DNA from: Symsagittifera roscoffensis
Taxonomy: Eukaryota; Xenacoelomorpha; Acoela; Convolutidae
Length of the DNA: 64,000 nucleotides
Direction of reading: 5' to 3'
Assembly: GCF_963678635.1 (NCBI RefSeq)
Contig: NC_087066.1
Span: 27,307,801-27,371,800, forward strand
Part shown: positions 54,068 to 64,000 of the stretch, piece after piece
How the letters are laid out: each line of letters starts with the position of its first letter
Position numbering within the stretch: the first letter of the stretch is position 1
The notes under the pieces: model-generated
What the model saw: only the letters and a program-made list of their open reading frames with translations
Database searches by the model: none
What the model was told of the DNA's origin: nothing
Made by a program: the position numbers and the translations under genes

Positions 54068-57000
54068 TCAAAAGAAAAACACCAATTTTTTAAACCATTT
54101 ATCATCATTTCTAAACACTAAAGAAGTTGGAAAAGAAAGCATTAGGAAATGAGACCCGGAGATGAAATGATTTAATGACAACTTTATAATATGCCCTTTG
54201 CGCATGCGATTAGTTCTCATAGACAACAGAGGGTTGGAAGTGTCAAAAAACTGCAGGAACGAAAAAAAATGAGATTGAAATTTTTTCAACATTTTTCCAC
54301 TCTCGAAAAAGAAATTATATGACCATAAGCTTTTTGAGCTTCAAAAATGGTTTATGACTGGCACTCTTTTCGTAACGTTACCAAAATTCGAGAATTCAGA
54401 AAATCAAAGTTCATTTTTTGAAACTAGTAGTCATTCACAATTTTAGTGCACTTTAATTTTTTGCTGTTCGATTGGTGACTTTGCCTAACTTTAACATAAA
54501 GGCGAAGCAGCGCTTCTCAGAAAATTGCAAGAACACAAGAAAATAGCTTTATAAAGTAAAATTTACACTGAGGTGAAGTTGCACTTCACATACACAAGCA
54601 ATAATCTGACCGATAACGCAAATGGGAAAAACTGAATGAGTCTACAAAACTTCTTAAGTGACGCACGACATTTTTGAGTCTACATAAATACTAAGTGACG
54701 CAAGCCAATTATGACGCATTAGCAGTACCAGTCAATTTGAAAAAAAAAGAAATTTACCAACTAACATGCCTCAATTTATAGAGCGGAGGCAGTTTAGCTA
54801 GTATACGAAAAAAAAATAATTAAAAACATCCAATCCTGTTCGAACCCTCTCATTTTGTTATTCGTATCCTTCCCTACCTCTACGCTACAGATCCATGATA
54901 TCTTGGAGCTTAAGTGCTATTTGTAATATAATAGTCTGTGTTTATATCCTTAGCAATGGCTATACTTAATAGCTGGTTATTGATCAAAATGAACTCATTT
55001 TGTTGCAACAATATTTGCGTCGCAACAATATTTGCGACTTAGGTTGAAAAAAAAAGAGAGTTCATACTATAACACAAGCTTTGCTTGGGTAAACAAAGGA
55101 AAGGAACTGAACTTGAAAAGAAATCAAATCGCGATTAATGAAACTTGAGCGTGAAAAAAAAACACCAAGACCTATACAAGTATTCACTACGTTCATTGAT
55201 TCTTAAAAAATTGCTATGGAGGGAAATCTTTTTTCTGTTCATTTGATGAATTTAAAATCCATCAACTGTGTTAACTTACTAGTATTCGAACGTCAAGACA
55301 CGTGCTATCAAAAAGCCGTAAAGGTGTCACCAAAAGTGGGATCAATATTTGCTACTTAGGTTAGAAAAAAGAATAGTCGTACTTTAACACTACCGGTCAC
55401 TAAAGTTTGCTATCACGCTACCGGTCACGTGCTATCACAAAGCCGTAAAGGTGCCACCAAAAGTGGGATCAATATTTGCTACTTATGTTAGAAAAAAAGA
55501 ATAGTCGTACTATTATACTGCCGCCGGTCACTAAAGTTAGCTAGTATGAGCAAAGGAAATTAACAGAGTCAAATCACGAAAAACCTTTGAGCGTGAACCA
55601 ACTTCATAATTTTTTCCTTGAAAAAAAAACAAATCATCGCGATCTGTATAAGTGACATTCTCTCCGTTTTTAATATTAAGAATTTAAAAACACGAGCAGC
55701 AGAACGCAGCTTTCAAGCGTTAAGTCCCTTTCAAATGAAATCACCTACATATTTCACATATGAAATTTCATATATAAAATAACCAACAGACAAAAAATGC
55801 ATCGTCAGGCAGCCATTCAATTGTTACACAGAACCTCCTAATCGAACGCTCAAAGCAAAAACAAACCCTCCTGAGACTTCGGCCCAAAACAAATAATTTA
55901 ACACTTGCCTGTATTTCAAGCCCAGAACTGTTTCACACTGGATCAAAACCGCATCCGATTTTGGCATGTACTCCATTCTGCAGACATACGACCGTAGGCG
56001 AGCAGCCACAATCAAGAAGATTATAAAACCTGCCAACAAATTATAAATCTTCCAATAGTTTTTTTTTAAATCAAATCAATTAATTGATATTTATGATATT
56101 TAATCAAAAGTGATTGACAAAAGTACTAACTTATTGCTGGCATGCCGTAAACTGTAAATTTGTAGACCCAGTTTTGAAACAACTTCCCACTTTCTATGGA
56201 TTGAGTGAGAGTCTCCTGAGACAACATAAATGATACCAATAAAACTCTTTTACAAAAGGTTTCACTTTTTCATGCCGCTGTATCTGTAGAAAAAACTGCA
56301 AACAGGTTGTTGAAAAAATGTCAATGAACACAAAAGAATAAAAAAACATAGCTAGGAGACTAGTGGGAAAATGCCCAGGAACAAGTAAAACGGAAAATTG
56401 ATTGATTTGTGAATATTTTCCAATTTTGGAAATTCTGAAAAAAAAATTATTTCACCTAGAAGCTCTTTGAACTAAGTTTTTTTTTAATTGAAATTTTCCA
56501 TAAAACTAACCGGCTAGTCTCCCGTCCCCCAACTGGACTTTCAAAAATCAGTTTTACATTGTCATTATTGATTTTACATTGATGCTTCGCTTTAATTGCA
56601 ATACAACACATACATAGCATGACAAACTAACCGACAGAAATTGAGATAAAAGCCGTAAAAAAAACCTTAAAAAATGATCTACCAAAAACTTTCCTATCTT
56701 TGTCTTCATTTTGTCAAAAAAAATTTCATTTCAAGAAAATATGCCAAGAAATTAAACAATTGAATGTAAACCGAGTATCGACTAAAACTTATAAAGCCGA
56801 GAATTCTTGAGCAGATACACGCTGCGCCGAAAAAAAAACGATTTAACTGGAAAAACTCAATTGAAAAAAAAAACTTTCAAGTCTTCCATCAAAATGTTTA
56901 ATTAAAAACCTTTTGCTCTTCAAACGAGCTGATATATTATAAGCCGAAACCTATTTAGCTGAAAAAAAAGGAAAAGATTTCAACAAACCGAGTGGTAAAA

Positions 57001-60000
57001 TTTTAACCAAGTTGAAAAGTGCGGAGGGGAGCGTCAAATTATGTTTCCCTTAAAACGACCAAAATTAGGTCACTAAGCCGACAAAAAATAGGCCGAAATG
57101 ATTTGGGTCGAATGAAGTGTTTAAGTCGAACAAAAAAAACTAAGAAACGTTTTCGTTCAGTGAAATTACGAAAAGCAGGAGTAAACCAAACACCAAAAGG
57201 AACAGTTAACAAAAAATGCGTACAGCAAAAAAAAATATTCCAAGATGTGGCAACTAATCCGACAAATTATTTGCCGACAATTTTATATGAAACAGATAAT
57301 TTCCCGTTTGAAAAACAGGTCCTGATCAGATTTGAACTCAGGATCATTGCCGTCGCAGGCGTATTCGTTACCTCTAGGACAAGTGGACCAAGAAAAAATT
57401 TGATTTAATTATGAAACAAGGTATCACTTGAGATGAGTCCAAACGTCCACTTGAGATGAGTCCTGTGACCAAAGTTTTTACATGAAACAAAGCCTAGTAC
57501 CCGATTGCCACGCCCAAGCTTATCGTAACGGTAAAACTCTTAAGACTTGAATTCAAACCGCAAAAAAAGCAAATTTTGGCGCAAACTAAATGTTATAAAT
57601 TTTCTTTGAAGAAAAACGAAACAAAGTACGACCTAAATCGCTCGTGGATTAAGCCCTCCATGAAGAAACACCCAGTGAAAAATCTACAAGATATAATCTC
57701 TCGTAAGACCAAATCCTATTTGAACAAAAAATCCCCGAATTTTTTCAAACTCCGCTCACTAGTACTTAAAAAATGAACGTTTTGAGTCCGGAGACAAATG
57801 TTTACTTGCTAAAATGGGGATCAAAATGAAATAGCAAACTAGCGTCAAACCTGAGAAACGATAATTATTCTGGGAGTTTTTGGGTTTGAATCTCTAATCT
57901 CTAAATTTAACGTTTCTTTAAGCTAAAAACTTATGCAAACCCCAAATCAGTAGTAGTCCTAGAGGTCTTAAGTTTTAGATAGGTAAAAAAGAGGGTTTCC
58001 AGGAAAAGAGGACTTCCTTCAACACTATCCCGCATCCCCATCGAAAGGGGATTGGGATTTTTACGCCTGTGGGTTAAATGCAATTAAAATTTTATTCACT
58101 TGCGCAAAATGTCAGATGAGGGATTCGATGACTCGCTGAGAACCTTTTTCCCATTTATTTGACTTACCAACTGAGGCACATGGCTGATTAATTGTCTTAT
58201 TCAAAGCTTAACTTTATATGCAGTCAAATGTGAGTTGATTCGTTAAAATTGCAGAAAGTCACGCAAAAAAAACGATAAATGCATTTGTTTACATGGTAGA
58301 TAAAATGGAGTCAATAAAAAAAATTATAATTCATGCAACTTTAACAGTTAAATTACCAGGATATTGAATTCAAAAAAGTGTATTTTTCCTAGAGGACTTT
58401 AGTCCTAAGCAACTATATCGGGGGAATTTAGCCTCAATCCCGACGTAAATGACTGATAAATAACTACACTCCTTTAAAACGACCAATTATTTTCGTAGAA
58501 AAAAATAAGACTAGAGTTGATAATGACTAAATTTAGATTTTGAATGAAGCTTGAAAAAAATGAGCGTGAACTAAGAACAAGCAAAAACGAAAAAAAAATC
58601 GACACGACTTATATTAAGTATCTTCACTATGTTCATTGAAACTAAATAGTATCTGAACTCTACGGAGAAAGAGACTGAACATAAAAAACCTGCAACTTAC
58701 ATTAGATTAAAGCCCAAGGAGGCAATAATGATCAGTTACTATTTTCTTCAAAGTTTCGTCAAAAAAGTCATAAATAATGAAATTAAAAAAAAACGGCTTA
58801 AAAAGACAAAAACTTGAGGTTCAACAACGTTTGAAACTCATCCACGTATTCCAGTCAATTGCGCGTATGCAAAACTAGGCGATCAATAGAAATGGGCTAC
58901 TAAGATAAACTAAAAAAAACACTCCTGTTATGTTATACACTACTGATGAGATCTTCTCCTGTTAACCTAAAAGGAAAACGAATTATTCGCTTTTATGAAA
59001 AAAAAACAGCAATCCAAAAATTCCAAATCAAGCGAGGATAGCAGGTTGCTGTGCATGTAGCACAGAATGTTCCAACCACTTTCATAAAAATACATAACTT
59101 TTTTCAATTTTTTCTTCAATTTAGTGCCGTTTTTTTTGAGGGTGGTGAGATAAGAGAAATAAACAAACGCCTATAAAACTAACAATTTAGATAAAGTTGA
59201 CAGCAGTTACCATCAAAAATTAAAAACAACAATGGCATAAAAATTTTTAAAAAATTCTAATTTCTACATTTTTTTGCACATTACTGTTTAAAATTTTTTT
59301 TAGAAAACTTTGATCGCCAAGGAAGCGCTAAATTAAGCTTGCACAATTAGTTTTTCTTTTCAAGTTGAACCCAAAGCTTTTTTTTTAGATCAATTGACCA
59401 ATTTCCATCAATTGTTATACATCACGAACGTTGATCTATCGCGTTACTCGTACGAAAAAATTTAAACGTATTTCTCGACCATGCAAAAAAAATCGCGTTA
59501 CTCCTACGAAAAAATTTTTAAACGTATTTCTCGACCATGCAAAAAATTTTCAAATTTTTCAAATATCGTTTGGATCACGACTGAATGGGCTTTTATATCA
59601 TATATCACTCGACCCATTCCGATGATTATTTGTTGTACCTATTTTGCATGGAAAACAAAGAGAAAAATTAAAACACACCCTAATACAAAGTTCCTCTCCA
59701 TTTTCAATGGTCGGAACAATAAAAATCTTACTTTGACGTTCCATGTAAGAAAAAGAGTAGCAGCCATTGTTCCCATAAACATCAACCGGATCACTTTCAC
59801 GTCTCGATTTTGATGAGCCACATACAACACATTGGAGCCCCTTTTCTGCAAATATTTGGTCAGCTGATCTCGACTGATTTTCGAGCCTCGTTGGCCCATT
59901 AGTGAACATACTCTTGGACTGAGAACACTTATTAGATTAAATGCGGTGTTTTTCTGACGTTGATAAGTGAAAGATCGGATACATCGCCAGTTAAATCTAC

Positions 60001-60019
60001 GGAGACTATTTGAAATCAT
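54068..60019 (-). CDS. TMEM223-like two-pass membrane protein, paralog 1
   Basis: Exons 60,019-59,732, 56,215-56,131, 56,029-about 55,905 and about 54,250-54,068. Exon 1: Arg-rich presequence-like N-terminus (MISNSLRRFNWRCIRS), then VLYVAHQNRD and a first hydrophobic segment (LMFMGTMAATLFLTW). Exon 2: polar loop ETLTQSIESGKLFQNWVYKF. Exon 3: second hydrophobic segment and GFIIFLIVAARLRSYVCRMEY, matching paralog 2. Phases 0 and 1 agree with paralog 2. The exon 3 end is ambiguous: a GC donor AG|GCAAGT at 55,909, or CAA|GTGTTA at 55,905 with a strong acceptor ctgcag at 54,251, which would give ~226 codons. TMEM223 is a mitochondrial inner-membrane cytochrome-oxidase assembly factor; the assignment rests on topology and short motifs only. 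Confidence 0.5.
54830..54902 (-). repeat. tRNA-derived SINE segment
   Basis: Minus strand: gtagcgtagaggtaggg (A-box-like) and gagggttcgaacaggatt (B box) with tRNA-like spacing; ggatacgaataac between them matches the family at 52.3 and 57.3 kb. Within intron 3 of the TMEM223-like paralog 1. Confidence 0.6.
55299..55548. repeat. 127-bp tandem duplication
   Basis: Unit starting cacgtgctatca (55,299 and 55,426) with aaagccgtaaaggtg, ccaaaagtgggatcaatatt and gaatagtcgtact in both. A third, older relative lies at about 50,560-50,640. Confidence 0.8.
56995..57540. mobile_element. Composite SINE-like element with tRNA-related part
   Basis: Left body: gcggaggggagcgtcaaatt, aaattaggtcactaagccg, aaataggccgaaatga. 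The middle (57,317-57,390) reads on the minus strand as a tRNA-like unit: gtcctagaggtaacgaatac (A box) and gagttcaaatc (B box), with GGTCC/GGACC able to pair as an acceptor stem. Right: tagtacccgattgcca. The same order occurs at 52.1-52.5 kb. A 129-codon open frame over this region is a by-product, since it spans the tRNA-like part. Confidence 0.6.
57545..59030. other. Intronic DNA without recognised features
   Basis: Intron 1 of TMEM223-like paralog 1. AT-rich with scattered pieces of the dispersed repeats. No supported gene. Confidence 0.45.
59030..59720 (+). repeat. GGTCGGAAC-ended repeat family copy
   Basis: Starts ggatagcaggttgctgtgca (59,037) then cacagaatgttccaacca, and ends with cctctccattttcaatggtc ggaac at 59,694-59,716. 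It includes a 54-bp tandem duplication at 59,438-59,546 (unit atcgcgttactc-tacgaaaaa). Confidence 0.6.
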
Positions 60020-60031
60020 AATTCGTCTGAT

Positions 60032-60045
60032 CTGAAAAACAAAAC
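60032..60045 (-). promoter_or_regulatory. Splice acceptor 12 bases before the paralog 1 start codon
   Basis: Minus strand: tgttttgtttttcag|atcagacgaatt then ATG. A textbook 3' splice site. Either a trans-splice site or a 5'-UTR intron end. Confidence 0.5.
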
Positions 60046-60523
60046 ATTTTCAAGGTCAGATCTAAGAAAGATCGGACAATTGAGATGTTTCTACGCCCAA
60101 TACATGAAATTAGCAGTCCCTATTTCTTTGGTTTTCTTTTCGTAAAAAAATGAGATGTTTTGAAGCTTCCATCAAGCACCACAAAATTTTTCGTTATGGC
60201 CAAGAAAGATCGAAAACAATACTTTTAAATTTTTCATGGAGGCCGGTCGAAGAGAATATGAGTACATGAGTAGAATCAATTGCCCTGATATTCGAGCAGT
60301 TTTTTTATAAATCTCATCCTATTTCTAATTCTTTAGGGGTCTGCTTTTGGGCCATCCTCTCAATGCCCCCGCTACCAATATTATCAAACTCAAGGTAGCC
60401 TGCAGACAAAATTGACCAGCAATGTTTCCTCACTTCTTTGCTACTCTAACTTAATTTCACAAATGAAAAAGTCTATTTCAAATGTACAATTGCTGGTTCA
60501 GAAAGATTTACTTCCGGCTGCTC

Positions 60524-63189
60524 TTAGTCCAAGAAGCTGAAACGATAATCAGTGATTTCACAACTGAAATAAAAATTAACGTTGAAAAATAGAAACTTGC
60601 CTAGAAATTTTGAGTCGAATATACCACGTGGGTGGAAATGGTATTTGCCCATGCGCCCTTTGACTTTGAGGTATCGCGGCATTGAAAATTGGAAAACTGA
60701 GCTGTCAAATACAGTGTCTTCAGCCGAGAAAGGAGCGACTTGCCTAAAGAAAAAAGAACTCGTTAATTCATTTGAACATATGATGTACAGATATGTCATC
60801 AATACTTTCATCATTCAATTAAATCAAGGAGGACAGAGACTCACATAGGATAAACAAGGTCGACTAATCCCTAAATTGTTAGACTTTCAGTTTAAAAAAA
60901 TGACAATTGGTGTGCAATTTAAGAACACCGAAAAAAAACCAAAACAGCTGAGGTTCCTGTTATGACTTAAATGGCCTTGGCACCTCATTTGGTTTTTAAA
61001 GAAGGCAACAAACTTACTTTCCGACTGAAATACGGCTTAGACTTGTTCTAGCAGGAACACTGGTTCTGTTTAAGGCGATGAACATTAAAACGCTGCTAAT
61101 TGAATACAACAGCAGGTATGTTTTTTTAAGATATTTTGGGTGCAAATGCATATATGATAGCCTTTTTTATCAAACATTTAATGGAGCTATTCTCATGCTC
61201 GAAGAAACACATCACCGACAATTTTAAGCAAATATACGTTTTGTTATTGTTGTTGTTTGTAGCTGCAAAAGGAAGGATCGTCCAACTCATGTCTGGGGGA
61301 AAGGAAAGGAAGGATATCTTCAAAAGGAAGGATGTCTTCATTGTCGTTTATTTTCAGTACTCCACAATCGACAGTACTGAGTAGAGCTCGATCAAGGGGG
61401 CAGTTTTTAGAACAGAGAACCGAGGAGCAAAACTCCCGTGCCCGGTTTCAGCTGACAGTTTTTAATTAGTGCAAAACTCCTAATTTGTGCCGTTATGTTG
61501 GTAAATTGAACCATTTTCCAACTGCCCACAGTAGTCTAGTTTTCGAGATGTTGGCTTCTATGGACAGTTAAAGAGGTGGCGTATGCCATGTGGATTAGAG
61601 TTAAAGTTAAGGCAATTGTTTTTGATGTTTAGCCCAATCTCGACAGATAACTACTTAATTGCGTGCTCTATCCACAGCGGAGTTGAACAGGAGTACGTCG
61701 TGAACTTCTCTTAAGACTGTCGACTAAGGCTGTTTTCTTTCAAAGCTATTTCTGGAGTTTGAGAGCCCATCAGTTTGGAGGGATGTTTGGTAACGATCTA
61801 CGTCTTTTACACTACTTTGCGCACTTTTTCAAATTTCTGAATTGAAAAACTCTGAAAAAAAATCTCGAGTGGAAAAAGCTCAAACTTACGCAATTGCCTT
61901 TGACCTGATCTCTTTGTTTAACCACATGTAGTATTTCTGTTCGTCTCTGCTGAACTCTAGTCGGGCGATTGTTCGATAGTGCTTTCTAGCACTATGTAAG
62001 TAGTTAATAAACCCTAAAACCAGGCAATTATGTCAAGTTTTCCCCCAAAAGATTATTTACATCAATAGATCAATCCTGTTGGTTTACACGGGGATAGGGT
62101 ACTTCCAACCAGCTTTTTTGGTCCAATTAAAATTCCATTCAATTTCAAAATTATCTTGTCATGAAAGGAATAATATTACAATAGTTACAAAGTATGGTCA
62201 TAAATTTGTTACCCTCAATTGCTTATCAGCTTTATAAATCAATGAAACTGAAAAACTCTTAAAAAATCATGGTACTAAAACAACCGAAGCAGATATTGGC
62301 CAGATGGGGGGGGGGGGCAAACTATCAGGATGCTCGAGAGCAAACTGGATGTCAAAAAATTACCTTCAATTTGATTAAGCAAACGTGAAGTGGGAACTTG
62401 AAAGAGCTACATACCCAAAAGTGAAAACACAAGTGATATTTGAAGAAGATCCGCTCTCGGAATTTGAAACTGAAACAAAATTGATCATCGACACCTTTTC
62501 AATAGATACGCGCCCAATTTCACAGCGGACTAGCAAGGGCTTAGCTAAAAACATGGATAGCAGGTTGCTGTGCAAATACCACAGAATAGTGCGACCGCCA
62601 TAATTTAGGCTTTTCAAATAAAGTCAAACCCAAAAAAAACTCTTTCGATTTTTTTTAACATTAAAGGGTGATTAAATTAGGTAAAAAATGCAGAACGAGA
62701 AGTAATTATACGACACGTGACCCATACAATCTTTCCTTGAATTTGTCAAAATCGGGAATAAAAACGCTTCCTAAGTCATAGTTCTTTTCCTTAACTTCGT
62801 GTGAAGTGGTCGAACACTCAAGAAACTGGATGAAAATGGTCTTCGACAAAACTAATCCGCAAAATGATCATCTAATCCAAATAGAAAAATTCAACCGTGA
62901 TTAATTTGCATCGAGCAGACAAATAGTCTTAAGAAACCAACAAACTTACCGCAACAATAAGCGTTGTAAATGTTAACCCAGCAGGACAAAAGCAAGAAAG
63001 AAACATATCCATTCTTGAATAGAATCGATGTCTGTCCTCAAGTACGTATACTAGTTGATGTTTCTTCTGTTCTTTATTCGGCACAGTATGTTCCGAAGTT
63101 TCATGTTTAAAACTCCAGTCGCTGGATATTTTTCGGAAGTTTCGGAGACAAACTGGGTTTCTTGAAATTAAGCGAGAAATAACAAACAT
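60524..63189 (-). CDS. TMEM223-like two-pass membrane protein, paralog 2
   Basis: Exons 63,189-62,950, 62,825-62,717, 62,013-61,890 and 60,743-60,524 (stop), phases 0, 1, 2, total 231 codons including stop. Exon 1: presequence-like MFVISRLISRNPVCLRNFRK, then LVYVLEDRHRF and hydrophobic LSCFCPAGLTFTTLIVA. Exon 2: soluble loop NYDLGSVFIPDFDKFKERLY. Exon 3: GFINYLHSARKHYRTIARLE, aligning with GFIIFLIVAARLRSYVCRME of paralog 1. Exon 4: YLKVKGRMGKYHFHPRGIF, resembling the C-terminal LKVKGR region of TMEM223. The length fits that family (~200 aa). The exon 2 donor (CAC|GTGTCG) is weak. Role inferred: mitochondrial inner-membrane protein in respiratory-complex assembly. Confidence 0.55.
62385..62603 (+). 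other. Coding-like fragment of uncertain status
   Basis: A plus-strand frame reading VKWELERATYPKVKTQVIFE and onward has protein-like composition for ~55 residues, then runs into a repeat end (ggatagcaggttgctgtgca at 62,555). It lies in intron 2 of the minus-strand paralog 2. It may be an exon remnant or repeat-borne frame; no family recognised. Confidence 0.2.
62550..62602 (+). repeat. Terminal fragment of the GGTCGGAAC-ended family
   Basis: ggatagcaggttgctgtgca then accacagaatagtgcgaccg, matching the ends at 43,489, 44,219 and 59,037. Confidence 0.6.
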
Positions 63190-63190
63190 T

Positions 63191-63203
63191 CTAGAAAAAA
63201 TTG
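63191..63203 (-). promoter_or_regulatory. Splice acceptor one base before the paralog 2 start codon
   Basis: Minus strand: caattttttctag|a then ATG. Same arrangement as the protease gene. Confidence 0.5.
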
Positions 63204-63219
63204 TAATGATTTACAAACA

Positions 63220-64000
63220 TAAACAAGACTGCTCGTATCAGGGCGAAGCCCTGAATGTTCCGACTGCCTTTTAAGGTTTAGGGATCAGTAATAACATCCC
63301 CCACACGCCATAAAAACAAAAGAATAGATTTCGCTCCTTGTAACAAATCAATTATGGCTAATAAGCTTCTTTCAACCAATTTAAAACGATTTCTAAGACG
63401 GGTTAAATCTCCGCTTACGCGTTTATAGCGCGAAAAATATCGCGCGTTAAATGTCCCAAATTGGTCAAAATGGCAATTTTTAAACCCCCATAACTTTACG
63501 AAAAATGATCACAGGTGAAATATCTTTTCAAATTTAAGCTCAGGATAACAATAACTTTTGAATGATATAAAAAACTCCATCAAAAATGGTTAGTTAAAAA
63601 GTCGAAATTTGTCTGAATGAAAAAAAACCCACCCGAGCACAAATATTCCGTTACTTTCGTATCGAAAGTCGGAACAATAAAACAAGACTGCTCGTATATC
63701 TGTGTTCCTGAAAGTAACAGCCCTGAATGTTCCAACTGTCCCTTAATTGGTCTCGAATAGTGTTTGATCAATTTTTGTTTAAATGTAAATTTGGTACTGC
63801 CAATCTCAAATCCAAGTGCTAACATGAGTAGACTAGTCAATCAGCAGAATGCTCAAGAGCAGAAAAACTGACAAATATTGATTTATAAGAGCTAATCGAT
63901 AAAGCAATTATTAGAGCAATTTTGGCCATTTTAGCCAATTTGGGACAATTAACGCGTGATATATTTCGCGCTATTGACGCGTAAGCGGAGATTTCATCCG
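63220..64000. mobile_element. Foldback element, cut by the window edge
   Basis: Palindromic core at about 63,235 (tatcagggcgaagccctg), then an arm 63,395-63,680 from gggttaaatctccgcttacg to attccgttactttcg-tatcg, a second core-like tract near 63,685, and from about 63,905 the inverted arm (ccaatttgggacaattaacg...gcgtaagcggagattt). Same family as 10,530-11,585. Confidence 0.7.

Noticed and set aside
57317-57390. A functional tRNA gene
   Set aside because: A and B boxes and a possible acceptor stem are visible, but the anticodon arm does not form a proper 5-bp stem with a 7-base loop; it is part of a dispersed repeat.
57019-57408. 129-codon plus-strand ORF
   Set aside because: It spans the composite repeat and the tRNA-like unit, so the open frame is a by-product of repeat sequence.
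61018-61095. Exon-like minus-strand segment (acceptor near 61,095, donor AAA|GTAAGT at 61,018)
   Set aside because: Considered as an exon of TMEM223-like paralog 2, but its phases do not fit the flanking exons (it runs into a stop in phase 0), and better exons were found at 62,717-62,825 and 61,890-62,013.

Overview
The window is nuclear DNA of an invertebrate animal. It is AT-rich, has few genes, and its protein genes are split by GT-AG introns. The encoded proteins are animal types: a secreted trypsin-like protease, an EF-hand protein and small mitochondrial-looking membrane proteins. Intergenic DNA is packed with MITEs, foldback repeats, tRNA-derived SINE-like units and degenerate satellites. 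Three of the host start codons sit directly behind a strong 3' splice acceptor, which would fit spliced-leader trans-splicing. The species cannot be named from sequence alone; a larvacean tunicate is one untested possibility.

Layout. 1-5 kb: a segmental duplication, a hAT-type MITE with perfect 8-bp target-site duplications, and a second MITE. 3.1-10.3 kb (minus): a four-exon trypsin-like protease whose third intron carries a dead Tc1/mariner transposase. 10.5-20.8 kb: a foldback element, a 76-bp palindrome, a degenerate satellite with a fresh 514-bp duplication, and a ~700-bp direct repeat. 20,896-41,213: one LTR retroelement. 42.4-46.0 kb (plus): a four-exon EF-hand protein. 46-54 kb: repeats plus an unrecognised broken ORF. 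54.1-63.2 kb (minus): two tandem genes for two-pass membrane proteins resembling TMEM223. 63.2-64 kb: another foldback copy, cut by the window edge.

The centrepiece is the 20,318-bp Ty3/gypsy-type element: 408-bp LTRs differing at one base, TG...CA ends and an ATAA target duplication. Its order is LTR, structured leader, a basic 155-aa ORF, a very long single-frame Gag-Pol, two tiny hydrophobic proteins, a 377-codon frame with no AUG, an 872-aa envelope-type glycoprotein, an unrecognised 601-aa protein, a 1.6-kb non-coding tail, LTR. Two gene pairs are joined by an ATGA stop-start overlap, suggesting coupled termination-reinitiation. Pol carries an internal rearrangement best explained by template switching: a second protease segment joined in frame to the integrase N-terminus with the reverse transcriptase skipped. 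Each copy of the repeated segment has its own coding lesion, so this insertion is young but appears defective. The cluster of accessory genes around env is the best candidate for an undescribed system.
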